Below are positions 1 to 12,280 of a DNA stretch of 64,000 nucleotides, one piece after another (the stretch's first letter is position 1; every line of letters starts with the position of its first letter). The stretch is taken from contig JAXDDX010000005.1 in NCBI GenBank assembly GCA_034670405.1, forward strand, positions 1,621,001 through 1,685,000, given 5' to 3'. This DNA is from Hoplostethus atlanticus. Its lineage: Eukaryota > Chordata > Actinopteri > Trachichthyiformes > Trachichthyidae. A program made the position numbers and the translations under genes. The notes beneath the pieces are model-generated. The model did not search any database and was not told the origin of the DNA. It saw nothing but the letters and a program-made list of their open reading frames with translations.

Positions 1-211
1 ACTTTCTATACTTTCTAGTAACCGTGTGTCCAAGGCTACTAAAAAGGCAAAATGTTGAACCAGACTGACTAACGGATTTCACAGTAACTCTCTAATGATT
101 CCGGCAATTTCAGGAAAATAGGTTTTAGTGTAGAAAAAAAAACCAAAAAGTTGACCAAATTTAATAGGAAGGAAAGGCAGAAGAAGAAGGAAGACAAAAA
201 TAAGGACATAC
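1..211 (-). other. zfpm2: zfpm2 intron 4, 5' end only
   Basis: This is the first 211 bases of intron 4 on the transcribed strand, starting with the donor GTATGT at 211-206. It is A/T-rich, and I see no exon or repeat in it. Confidence 0.85.
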
Positions 212-336
212 CGTGCCACTGCTGTCAGTATTCATCTCGATCTTCCCCTCAAAGGGACCCCACGTTGTGCCCACGGGGAGCTGCTGCCGACTGTGGATCC
301 GGCGCTCGCCATCTTTGAGGAACGCGTCCAGCTCTC
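212..336 (-). CDS. zfpm2: zfpm2 (FOG2) coding exon 4: start of the PR-like region
   Basis: The 125-nt exon starts with two bases completing Arg101 and encodes residues 102-142: [12 protein letters not shown], then [19 protein letters not shown], then a variable tail ending SSGT. The block [14 protein letters not shown] is nearly invariant in FOG2 and marks the beginning of the PR (SET-like) region that precedes the FOG zinc fingers. The acceptor lies behind an almost pure T tract (TTTTTTAG|GAG), and the donor is GGCACG|GTATGT, leaving phase 0. The exon is asymmetric, so skipping it would break the frame. The remaining exons, including the large one with most zinc fingers, lie outside the window, so the gene is partial here. 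Confidence 0.96.
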
Positions 337-920
337 CTAAAAAAAACAAAAAAAAAAAAAAAAACACAGACCCAACCAAAAAACAGTCAGCCACGGCGCT
401 CTATAGATCGTACACACGGCTTTCCAAATCAAATCCAAATTGACGTTTATCCATTGTCCCTTCCCCTGAAACCTAGATGTGCTATCATATTACCGCCTCA
501 AAGCGCCTGCGGTGAACAGTGAAGGTTAAAGCCAACCCGGGTCTCAAAATGGATAAGCAAATCAAGTGAGCATCCATCTGATGGTGTTCCTCAGACGCAC
601 GGCGCGCTAACCTTACTTGAAAGGTGTCTTCTGTCGAGATAATCTCTGTGAGACACTGCAGGCTCGCTGGCTGGCAGGCGGGCGGCAGTGGCAGGTCCTA
701 TTTCTGTTGTTCCAGGAAGGCTCGGGCCCTTGTTAGTGCTGCGCAGAGCCAGTTAATTAACAGTGAAACCGGATAGCGCTGTTAGCAGCACCGGCGCTCA
801 CCTCCCTGACACCCCCGGCTATCTTATCTCTTAGATTCAGTGTACTTTTTTTGGGACAGTGATTAATCAAATAGTTATGATAAACACCACGGCAGGCCAT
901 GACATAGTTTACCGAGGAGG

Positions 921-950
921 ATGTGTGTGTATGTGTGTGTGTGTGTGTGT
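921..950 (+). repeat. (GT)n microsatellite
   Basis: A GT tract of 30 bp with one A interruption. Confidence 0.9.
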
Positions 951-1584
951 TTGTGGCGAAGGGGATGTTATGCAGCTCTCAGCTGCACATTTCTGTCTGG
1001 TCACCTTGACAACACTGAGAGGCCTGTAGGAGGAACTAACTAACTCCATGTGCTATCAAGTTTATCCGCTTTCTGGACGTTGAGTCTGACCGGACCTCAA
1101 GTACAAAGACCAGTCGTAATACTTTTATTAGGTGTGAGTCACTTTTGAGGCCTTTTTTTTGAGGCAACATGGGTAAAGTTAGTATCGATACCCGAAGTAC
1201 AAAAGTTTTCTCTTGAACCCCTCCCCATCGCAGGGAGGTCATAGGTCAGGTCCGGCTACAGGACACCCTCCACAGTCCCACTCTGCATCTAATCTAATCC
1301 CAAACTTGTTAACACTGTGTCTTTTTAACCTATTTGCTCACAGATGTGTGCTAATAGGTATTCAGGGCATCCGGAGCATGTTGAACGGGCTGAAGTGATC
1401 ACTGAACTTTCTAATGCATGTGTGGTATAATGACCTATTCAGTGCTGCTCTACTCTGGAAATATCAGCCTTGTATCTGCGGCACGCTATTGTGCCGGTCT
1501 GTTGTGCCGCTATGGAAATCGGCGCTCGTGTGCTCCTTTGCATGCATAAACACCAATAAGACATCGGGGCTACCGGCTCGCCGA

Positions 1585-1585
<1 letters not shown>

Positions 1586-1634
<49 letters not shown>
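1586..1634 (+). repeat. (CA)n microsatellite
   Basis: A pure CA tract of 49 bp in intron 3. Confidence 0.97.
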
Positions 1635-1636
<2 letters not shown>

Positions 1637-4600
1637 CAATGTGACAAGCGGAAAAGCGGAAAAAGTCACTAATCCCCATGATACAGGTTAAAAATCGCAA
1701 AATCCACTGGATGACCACAAAAAAGCTTTGTGTCTGAAATACCCACAGGATGCGGGTAGAGATTTCATGCAAAGTTTTGGAGTAACCAACACCTCACCCC
1801 CCCCCCAAAAAAAAACCCCCAAAAAAAAAACGCGATACTGTGAACTTCATTATCTCATCCTCTCTCTTCCCCTGTCTCCGGTCTCTCCCTCTCCTCCTGC
1901 TGCTGCATGCTGTGCTCCTGGTGCTGCAGTGGAAGGTGGCTAAGCTCATTATAGAGAAATAATTAAACATTGGAGCACAGCTGGTCGTCATCACTGAGAG
2001 CAACAGCCACCGCTTGATGCATTCTGTTTGTCCTCAGATAAGACCCGCGGCCTTTAACCGCTTGGATGCAAGTTCCTGTTTAGCCCTGCTTGACACACGG
2101 CTAAAGCCATCCCCCCAGCCAATGCATTTGATTTATTTCCTTTTCCCCTTTCTGTTTTTTTTTCTTTTTTTCTCTCTCTCTCTCTCAGGATGGTTCAAGA
2201 AAAGAAGGGGGCATGGGAGCTGGTACTGTAGGTGTGAGAAAGGGGGGGTAAAAAAAATAAAAGAGGGTACAATTCAATTTGTTGGGATTTGTGGTCCACC
2301 ATGTTTCGGTTGCCAGTTGTGTGCATCTCACACCAAATGTTCGCCTGAGGACCTTGGCTCCCCAGATGGCTCGTCACATCTGTTGCAGATACCAGTAGGA
2401 AGATCTCCGCGCAAAAAAAAAAAAACGCCCGTGGATGAATAATGGGCGTTCTTCGTAGCGCTATCTGCGTTCTGCACGAGACTTTTTACTGGTTTACTAA
2501 GCGTCGCAAAAAAAAAAAAAATCCTGACGACAGATGCGCGTTGCCGAGGGTTTCAGGGGGAAAATTTACGGACGCGAAAAACCTTTTACATCGCCGGTGA
2601 TGATTCAATTCCTTCCAGGCCCCCAGATCCCCACTCTATTACCTCCGCATCAGGACCAAACTAATTTAGAGCAAATACAGAGTCGTCACGGTATTTAACC
2701 CTTTTAAACCAAAAAAAAAAACTACAGACAGGAGCCTGAGAAGAAAGCTGATAGTGGGCTACCGGAAGACTGGACATCCCAGCCGCCCTGCTCTCTCCCT
2801 CCAGTGTTCCTGATCACCCAATACTCCAAATGCCACAGACTTGGCAAAGGAGAGCTGATGATGTGGTTCAAGAGCTGTACACCCCTCCCCCCCCCACCTC
2901 CTCTCTCCCACTCACCCCATGCTCCAAACCCCAACTCCCCTCCACCACCCTCACCCTGTACCCCCACCCCCCCACCCCCTCACCCCCTACCCTCGATAAG
3001 ATCATCATCTGTCGCTAGACTCTAGGGTCTGTTCCTGCACTCCACAGATACTTGGCAGACCAATGAATGTCCCTTTGTGTGGAGAGATCCTCCTCAGATA
3101 GCACCCAAGATGCTCCACGCTGGCATCTGTTTGTTTGTTTTTTTGTTGTTGTTTTTTTTTTGCCTGTCTTTTCTTTTCTGTTATGGTGCAGAGGAATAGG
3201 GGAACCTCATCTCTGACTGAATGCTGATGAGCTCCTCGGTGGCAGAGTGCCATCTCCCCTGGTATGATTTAAAGAATAAAAACGGGTGTGGACCGGCAGG
3301 CAGAGGCAAACAGATGCCCTGTAAGAGGTGAGCGACCCCCTGCTACTTCTAATTATCACTACTAGATATAATGAAACCCGTCTTGAATGTAGAATTATAT
3401 TTGGCCTCACTTTCAGTTTCATCCATTTCGGAAGTTACAAAGAAAACTGTGAAGTTCTACAACAACTAAGACTCACTTTAGGACTGCAATTCAGATATTC
3501 CTCCATCAAGCACTTGTACTTTTAACTGTCAATACGGTAGACTCCTAGCGAGCAATGACAGATAGCGTAACTCACTGTAAATGTTTCTGTTAATGCACAT
3601 GTGGTGTTGAGACTGAATTTCCCTTAATATCACTCCTGGCCCAGAGTGAGAGACTCTGCCAGTGGTCAGAGATGACAAACGACATCATCAGCTCACTACA
3701 GCAGATTAACAGTTGTTAGAGCCGGGGCGGCCAGCATGAATTTCACTTCTACGACTCGCGCAAAAAAGGACAAACTTCAAGAAATCGGAGCGCAATAACA
3801 GTAATGGAGTGAAACAAAGAACGACAGAATAGACGCAAGTGGAAAAATAGGCTCGGGCTTCCCGCGGCGGACTAGCCCCCTCGATATCATGCGATACCTT
3901 TGAAGAAAAAAGCAAATAAATGATCGCCGCTCAAAGTTCAATAACCTGCGCGTGGCAATTCAGAGATGCCCTCCTGAATCCCAGTCATCTCCGCTGATAG
4001 GCTGTAAATTAATATAGCATGAGAAGCATAAGGGGTGAAATGGAATGCACCGTATCGGTTCAACAAAAGGTGCTACATCTTTAAAGCAGATATGTGATAT
4101 GAAATTTTACAGCTGAAGGAGAAATGTCACAGAGCCTTGATAAGAGAGCGATGAACTTTCTCCCCCTCGCTTCACCCCCCCCCCAACCCAAACCGCTATT
4201 ATCAGGTCCTGGTGAGCAAAATGCATCATTTATAAACCCAGAGCCCACACTATTATCTCTGGGCAAGACACTTGTTTTAAAACAGTGAAGGACCTTTACC
4301 CCCCCCTCCCCTCTTCTCCTCCTCCTCCTCCTGCTCCTCCTCCTCCTACACCCCCCCCCATACACCTCCCCCACCCAAACAAGGTCCCTAAGCTTGGCTC
4401 TGGCCCTCATCCCTTTGAACAGCGGGAGAAAGTTGACCGTTTTCTGGGGAGCAAATTTCCAGGCAGCCACATGAGTCTGGTGTGGGGTGCGGGGGGGGTG
4501 GTGGTTGGTTTCAGGTCAGGCTTGTTTTCAGGCAGTGGAAGGCTTGGAGGGGAAAGAGTTAAACAAGCCAAAGGGATTAGGGCATTTTAGCTCTGACACT

Positions 4601-5985
4601 CAGCACACTGAGCAGGGGGGCTGGGCAGGGGCGGGGGGGGGGGGTCCCTTGCCTGAAAGATTCTAGGTATTTATAGAGACGTACCCAACAATGCATGCAA
4701 AAATAATGCCTTCATAGAGACAGGTAGAAATACAGGTACTTGTATAACCCCAGATCCTCACATGACCATGCATCCCTGCATCCACACATGAGGAAATGCA
4801 GCTGCTGCACGCAGAAAAAGAAACCCAAAACAAACCCCATCTAAGAACTTAGTCCTGCAGTACGTTATCAGCACGGAGACTGTTGTCGTTTTGGTGTCAT
4901 TGAACAATTGAAACATACCGGTTGTCAAAGTACTCCGTTTCATCAAAATCCTGCAGAAGTTAGCAGCGGGAGTACCGAGTAGCGATCGGCGAGGCATCCG
5001 TCTTTTGAGAGAAAGCGCCAGCAATTTCTATTGATAGCATGTAAAAGGGAGGACGGGAAAAACTTAAAGAATGATTGTTCTCACGCCGAGATATCGCCGT
5101 ATCGCAGGCGGCATCTAGAGGACACGCTACTCCTCTCGGAAAATCTGATTTCTTTTTGAAATTTCAGAACCATCAAAAGGACATTACTCCAACCGGGTCT
5201 GTCAGAATGAATGAGTAAGTGATGGTGTTTTCATTGGTAATGTATACACGTATCGGAGACGGACGGCGATGGAGGGAAAAACAAGCCTTTGGTTGCAGAA
5301 GTTGTGCCTGTGCACGATCGCAATAACTATAGGGGGTAATAAATAGTATTGATATAGGTGGAGGTTTAAAAATCAAATGTTTGTGGTGCGAAAGGAACTA
5401 AACAAACATCTTTAGCAAGGCGGCGCCTACAGTAAACATTGTTACCTCCAAGTGTTGCAATCTTGCAGTTAATTCATGAAGAAACTATTTTTAAAGTAGT
5501 CCTGAATCTCCTCCCAAGTCAATTACCAGGCTGCAACTTCCCCTGGGTAACGGGGGAATTCTGTTTTTTTTTTTTTTTTTTTCCTGGGTGACCTAGTTGT
5601 CTTTTGTGAGTAGGTTTTAGCCGGAGCAGTTTGACAGTCAACAGATAAGATGGATTAAGCTTTTTTTTTTTTTTTTTTTTTCTCATCCAGTTTTGATGTG
5701 AACAGCGTAAAAGCGGGTTAAATCATTGAGTTTCAGGAGTATTTTTAAATGCCTGGAGATAGCGTGATAAAGGAGCTAAACCTAAAGACTCGGGACCGGG
5801 AAGGTCAAGGTCGTGGGTTTTTCAGAGACCGGCTACCCCGGCGACGGGGGCCAGCTCTCGTCTCGTCTCGTCTCGCCGCGACCAGGGCCCACCTCTCATC
5901 GCTCGGAGAAAAGATACATGAAGGAGTGAAACAAAATCCAGCAGGCGCTCGACGGGCGGCATCAAAGAGCAATGCACCCCTGCCT

Positions 5986-6024
5986 TGTGTGTGTGTGTGT
6001 GTGTGGGTGGGTGTGTGTGTGTGT
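5986..6024 (+). repeat. (GT)n microsatellite, interrupted
   Basis: GT tract broken by GGGTGG in the middle. Confidence 0.93.
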
Positions 6025-6774
6025 TGGGAGGGGGGGGTAGCTGGGTGCCTACATTTGTGTGCATGCATGAATGAGATGGGAGTCCTCTGTATAAAAGTGT
6101 GCCTGTGCACGTGTATGTGTGTGTGTGTACACTGTAAAAGATGGTTGAGTGTTCCTCCGTGAGTAACTAGCTCTGTAATTAGATTTTGATTATGTTTGGA
6201 GTACAAAAATAAAATAGCAATTAATCTGTTGTTGTAAGAGAGAAAACAGAAGTGTGCCGCACATATTAAAACCACCCGGTTTACAGTACGGAGCGACACC
6301 AACACAAAATCACATTTGGAGAATTTTGATTTGCTTAACAAGGACCCCCCCCCCCCCCCTTCCTCCCCCCCACCCGCCCCCACCACCAACCAACCAACCT
6401 GATCACGGGCACAGGAGCTGACAGCCGTACAGTCACGTGACGCGGCTTCAGCCAATCCTGAATTCATTTGGATTTTTAAGTCGCGTGGTGATGAAGGCAC
6501 TCGGAAAAAAGGTGAAGAGGCGACGGACAATAACAAACAATTCAGCGCCGTTTTTTTTTTTTTTTTTACTGGTCAAACGCTGGTTGTCCACCGGTGAGAC
6601 ACGTGAGGGTCGCCGCAGGAGACACTATGTCCGCCGGGGACATATTTAGACACATTTTGTGGACGTCTCTTCCCTCACCGCTCCTCATGTTGGTGACAGG
6701 GGAGAGTAATCCTATACACAGGCTGCTATTGTGAAATGAGAAACTAGCCTCCTTCACTGCCAGAGACCAGATGC

Positions 6775-6776
<2 letters not shown>

Positions 6777-6814
<38 letters not shown>
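6777..6814 (+). repeat. (CT)n microsatellite
   Basis: A pure CT tract of 38 bp. A second, impure CT-rich tract follows at about 6988-7090. Confidence 0.95.
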
Positions 6815-6817
<3 letters not shown>

Positions 6818-7654
6818 CTAATCTGTAAACGACTTAAAGGAGCCTTATCTCCGGCTCTTCTGCTTCATTTCATGCTTGATTTACTTTAATTTGTCTGATA
6901 GGGCACAAGGATTTGGAAATGGCCCATCTTTCGGTGGAAAATGTTCTGATTTTTCTCCGGCATTGTTATGTGGAGGTTTTTGACTTTTCTCTCTCCCCCT
7001 CTCTCTCTCTGTCTCTCTCCTTCTCCTCTTTCTCCATCTCCATCTCTCCCACCCTCTCTCTCGCCCTCATCTCTCTCTTTTTTTTTTTTTCCTTGAGAGG
7101 GGAATCTTGCTCCGGTGCAACAGTCTGTTTGAGTGCATTTAGATTCGAGCTAACACAGCAGAAACAAGTTTTCCATGTGGTGTGATTCTGTGATGGGCGA
7201 CGGCGACACTGGAGTCGTGTTTGCCTTTCAGATTCCCATTGGGCGCAGTGCAGCCGAGTGCTTCAAACCACAAAGATCTTATGTTTAAGTTAAGAGGCGA
7301 CTGGCCCCTCCAGTTTAGCAAGTGGGTGAGCGGCTGGCACTGATAAAGTTGCTCCACAATGAGAAGACGGGAGACGAGCGACATGTCTACAGATGCCTCG
7401 AGTTCCTTTCTGCTGGCAGAACTCGAGTACTTGCATGGCTGTCTGGCTGCTCCTGTCACCGGGACATTTCCCCACTTCTATTTAGCGACTGAATGGCAGC
7501 GGAGGCAAGCGAGCTATGATTAGAGTAGCCATATCTTACCAGATCCTGAATAATCTCCATCCCCTCCCACCGATGAACCGAAGCACGGCGGCGACACAAA
7601 ACAGAGAAAGAGGCTGGGAGAACGGGCAGAGCTGTGGAGTGGGCTGCTTGTCCC

Positions 7655-7680
7655 GTGTGTGTGTGTGTGTGTGTGTGTGT
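7655..7680 (+). repeat. (GT)n microsatellite
   Basis: A pure GT tract of 26 bp. Confidence 0.95.
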
Positions 7681-8047
7681 GGAGAGATGCTACAGTGGCT
7701 CTCTGGCCTTCTCTGGCAGAGTCAGTGGGGTCGGCGATAGGTGACGGAAAAAAAAAAATCTAAACCAAAAACAGGCCGAGTCAATCTGTCTCATCTGTAC
7801 ACATTAAGTAGGAATTTGTCTTTGGAAAAAATGAGAAATTCAGTGTAAGGTTCACAAAAAAATCATCGAGGTGCAGCAAACAAATAAAACCGCCTTTTAA
7901 AAACGATGAGACACGCGTACGGTGGTGCTTTTTTTAATTTATTTTTTAATTTATTTTAAATGAGTTACAACTCAGCTTCCCACACACGCTGACGTGCGAC
8001 ATCACTAGCCCCACCTCCACACACAATGTGCATAAATAAATGGCTAA

Positions 8048-8048
<1 letters not shown>

Positions 8049-8094
<46 letters not shown>
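8049..8094 (+). repeat. (CA)n microsatellite
   Basis: A pure CA tract of 46 bp in intron 3. Confidence 0.97.
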
Positions 8095-8098
<4 letters not shown>

Positions 8099-11071
8099 TG
8101 AAAAAGCAGGGAGACCATTGAAATTCATCTCACAGCCTGAATTTACTTAACTGCGGGTCTGTGCGCAGTGATAAACGGAGTGATGATCCGGCAACACGTC
8201 TTTATCCATGCTTTGCTTTAATTAACGGCGGCTTGTTTGTTGAAAAGATGATTAATATGCCAATGAAAATTGCATAATTGAATACCACAACACTCACACA
8301 ATCAGGGAGGAACATGCCATTTTTTATTAACTTTTTATTATCGTTATTATTACTATTATTTGGTATTTTAATTCGGCTGACAAGCGGTCCCCACCCCCCC
8401 CCCCCCACCACCCCCGAACAAAAAAAAAAAAGGGGGAGCTAGAATTGGCGTGACCGGTGGGGCCAAGCTGGGCCCAGCTGTTCATCACCAATGAGAGGCC
8501 GTCTGAGACAGGGGGCACTGTTCTGATATCAATACCTTTTCACTAGGAAGGCTGTGTGTGTGTAAAGGGGTAAAGTGGGGGGGTTGCAGGTGTGGTGGTA
8601 TGGGGTAGACAGGCTATGCATTCCTATAGCCAATTCATACTGTGGTTATGGGAACACTTTGCTACCAAACTGAAGTGAAAGAGCACCGTCACATGTGAAA
8701 CTGAGCACTATCTGAGAACCCTAGCATCCAGATTTTGAAGAAAAAAAAAATAAATCATGCATGGAGAAAACTACGAAGCAAGTCACTCAAACACATTGTC
8801 GTTTTAAAACAACCAAAGAAAACGAAAAATTCAACGCGCAAGTTTCCGTTTACCCAGCCTTCCATCCCCCTAGCACGACTTGTGCACGAGCGTCTCCGCG
8901 TTAACGCTAAACACACACACATCAAATATTCCACCAATTACGACGACACCTCCACGGCGCCTGGGAGGGTATAAGCATCGCAGAACAAACACATTCAGAG
9001 AGCTAAAGAAAGACACGTTGGGTGTCGAGTCCCCGGGGGCAGGAAGCGCTACCACCAGCCGCGCTTTTAGCAGGTGGCTTCTCGTTTTTTTCCACCGAAT
9101 CCTTTGGACGCGGGCTCTGAAAAAAAAAAAACGCGCCCGCAAAATAATAAGACGCCATTGTGAGTGTCTTCTAAATGGACACAAATTCTATTGAGACGCG
9201 GACAAAATGGTTGAATTATCTTATTAAGGGCATTCTTCCTGCGCCACATCCCACATATCCATACAAACACTGAAACTAGAGCTGCATGTGGGGACATCTT
9301 CCTCTGATGATAAGAACAGTGATTGCATTTTGCCCTATTTTAGATTATATAACTAACAACCATGAAGTTCCATCATAAAGCCTCTTAGTATGGCGGATCA
9401 GTGACTAAATTTGCACCAAGGCAATGCGGCATAGGAGTACAGTGATTTGTCTAATCTCTTGTTGCATATTTCATCATTATAATCGCACATTGTGAATATG
9501 TGTGTGTGTATGGTGCTAGTTGGTTGAGGGGGAGGAGGGGGGATTGTGCGTACAGGTGAACACGACGCATTCGCGCGAACCATCAAGATGCCCTTAAGTA
9601 CGAACGTGGGAATAAAGGTATCTGAGAGCGGCGGACACTGTTTACAGATAACGCTTTGATTGCAATTTAATTTGACATCACTCAGGGACCCCGGAAACGC
9701 GCCGAGACACGCCGCTGACGGACTTTCATCAGCGCTATCGCCGATCTCCGTGTCATTCATGTTTTTTGCACGACTTGTCAGGAGACTTTGAATAAACCCC
9801 CTGGAGGAGCGAGATAAAATAATAAAAAAACAGCCTTTTTGAGAGAGAGTTGCCTGTTGATGCACGTCCAAATTTCTTGATTACGAGACGAAAATAAAAA
9901 AAAAATCTCGAATGAAAGCCTGAAAGTTTCCTGCTCGCTGATATAAGTCAAGTGTGCCTATAAGTCTACTTAAAACGCTTAGGTATCAGCGGAGACAGCT
10001 GCGACATCCCCGTCTTATGATTCTGTCGAGACAGTACACTATCAAACCTTTCATACCGTTTCCCAAGCTACATTTCCGGTGACAAAAGCTCTGCGAAAGC
10101 CTCCTGAAGGATTCATCTATATCCTAATATTTCCAATCCAATTTAACTGGAGCAGCCGGAGTGGTCTGAGCGCTAGTTTACCAATCTTTGCTTTCCAAGA
10201 CTCTGTGTGCTGAAGGCTTGAGGGGTTCAATCAATGGCGCTTTGATCTCGGCTGGAACCATAATTATTTAACATTGTTACAAGGATTTCTCTAATCCATC
10301 CTACCATTAAATCCCTTTTACACCCTCATCTTCTGCAGCCTAATCTGCATCTGGGCCGCTCCGTTTGTCTCTCTCCCTCATTTCGTTCTCGCCCCTCCCT
10401 TCCTTGACGACACCCCTGACTTTATAATGGACTTTGGGTGCCGAGTTAGAAAGTGCCTTGTTTACTCGGGAGCCACCTGAGCAAATGGCGCTCGAATGCA
10501 CCGTCGCTGTGCGGGGAGATAAAAGTTACTGACTGTGTTTGCGCTGGGGTCGTTTTACTTTGAAATCCGGTTTAAAGCGAGCAATTTTTGCAAGAAGAAG
10601 AAGAAGAAGCCCCTATCGAGAAGGGGCGATCGGAAATTTGAAAATGATATGAGCCGTGATGAGTTCAGGAACTGTAAATTCAATTGGTTGAATTGAAACT
10701 GGAACGAGGCTAACACTCTCGGTCCCTTGATCACGTCAGTTACCTTTCAGGAGTTTTACATTCATTTTACAGTTCCTTTAGATGAACTGAGTGAGGGTAA
10801 AAGTTCAGCTGGCCCAAAAGGTTTAATCCCATCTGTTTATTTTGGTGATCACTTTGACTCCCAACAAAAAAAGGGCCCACTGTCCTTTTGCAAATATTTG
10901 CGTGCCTGTGTTTCACCACGATATAAATAGCAGCACGGGCAACTGCAAACATTTGTCGAGGCACCTGCCACAGTATCGCGGCCATCTGGTCCTCCAGTTC
11001 TCCTAGCATGACATATGTGCATTAAACCTGAAATGGTTATTGTTTCTCTCTCTCTCTCTCTCCCTCTGTAG

Positions 11072-11430
11072 CCTGGAAGAAGACGGATTTCGGCCACGGG
11101 GCCCTTCTGGATCGGCTGGAGTCAAAAACCCGAGACGCGAGAGAGAGTTTCTACATCTGAGGGAAGCCGTGTTATTTTGCAGCGCGTGCACGTTTGATGT
11201 CTTGAAAGCGGGGGGGAAGGAGGAGGAGGAGGAGGAAGATGAAAAAGGGAAATGGGGGGAGGTGGGAGGTGGGCTCCGCTTGTGCCCAACTGTCAGGTAG
11301 CATCTCACATGGCCACTCCTTCGGCTGACCCCTGCCTGGCCGTGGCCGATGCCCAGCTGGCACCGGGAGATGAGCAGGCCGCGGCACGCCGGCCGTCAGG
11401 GACAGCCAAGAGAGGAGATTTGCGGACAAG
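11072..11430 (+). other. Plus-strand exon-like unit in intron 3, candidate antisense or novel exon
   Basis: On the plus strand a strong acceptor, a (CT)n tract ending CCTCTGTAG, precedes GC-rich DNA that ends at a donor (GGACAAG|GTGATC, edge 11430); a second donor (TGTCAG|GTAGC) lies at 11296. A frame from ATG 11309 gives MATPSADPCLAVADAQLAPG and stays open to the donor, with G or C at most third positions. I recognise no protein family. It is antisense to zfpm2. It may be a lncRNA exon or a chance match of splice signals. Confidence 0.3.
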
Positions 11431-11559
11431 GTGATCGCATCACTTCTGTTACCTTTGTTGTTTCGTGCGCTCATCCTGCTTCCCGCCTTTGCTTTGTGCC
11501 TTTCTGAGTTTCTTTGTCGCAGTATCTTATATCTGGATGTTCACTACTGTATCCGGTGC

Positions 11560-11800
11560 AGTGTATTGTTTTGCGGTGAGACGATACAATACTTGGCACT
11601 AAAGGCTACAGAGTATGGTCTGACCGATATAGGCTTTTGAAGGCAGGATACCGATTTTTTTTCTTCCCCATTGAAGTTGATGATGTGTTGATAATCAATA
11701 TCTTTAAATTTGCAGCAGTTTACAGCATTTAGACCACTGGAGACTAAAACTCTCCATTGAAAGCCATGATAATAATAATGTACAGTATATTGTTGTGTTA
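11560..11800 (-). mobile_element. Dispersed repeat family, copy A (diverged)
   Basis: Shares a 15-bp exact stretch (TGGTCTAAATGCTGT on the minus strand, 11736-11722) with copy B at 29717-29731, and an alignable segment (ACTAAAACTCTCCATTGAAA near 11744-11762) with copy C near 38370-38386. It carries GATACCGAT and GACCGATATAGG motifs like the other copies. No coding capacity. Probably a non-autonomous DNA transposon or similar element; its ends are uncertain. Confidence 0.6.
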
Positions 11801-12251
11801 GAATCAATTGAGGTTAAGGACTCTTATGCATCACTGCTTCATTTCAGACATGCATGAGTCCAAATGCAACTTTGGACCAAATACTATTTTGTGGAGCAAA
11901 GACTTTACAGGAGAAATGACAACGCTGACGACGACGGTGCCGAACCCTGAGTTTCCGCGAGTTTCATGGGGGGGGGTGCGGTTTACACGAGTAGGCATTT
12001 AGATAAGGCTGAGAACAAGTTCATTAGCAGAGTTAGCTAGCTAAAACCCATCATTCCCAATTAGCCTAGAGGAGAGAGAGAGAGAGACAGAGAGAGGGAG
12101 GCTCAGATTCGTATCACTGCTAGTCCATGAAAATGAATAGAATAGCTTGACATGCTATCTCCCGTATCAGCGGCTGATTGTGAAATATCCGTGACGAGAA
12201 ATGAACATGAGAAAGACGATCGCTGAGCAGATTTGCTTAAGGACATACTTC

Positions 12252-12280
12252 GAGAGAGAGAGGGAGAGAGAGAGAGAGAG
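12252..12280 (+). repeat. (GA)n microsatellite
   Basis: GA tract with one GG interruption. A smaller GA tract is at about 12070-12098. Confidence 0.92.

Noticed and set aside
1040-1260. Possible transposon fragment with a TATCGATA core near 1184
   Set aside because: Only one short motif resembles the dispersed repeat family; no second copy or clear ends seen.
5805-6536. 243-aa open frame on the minus strand
   Set aside because: It crosses poly-C and CA/GT tracts, with low-complexity His/Thr and Gly runs. No splice signals or family match.
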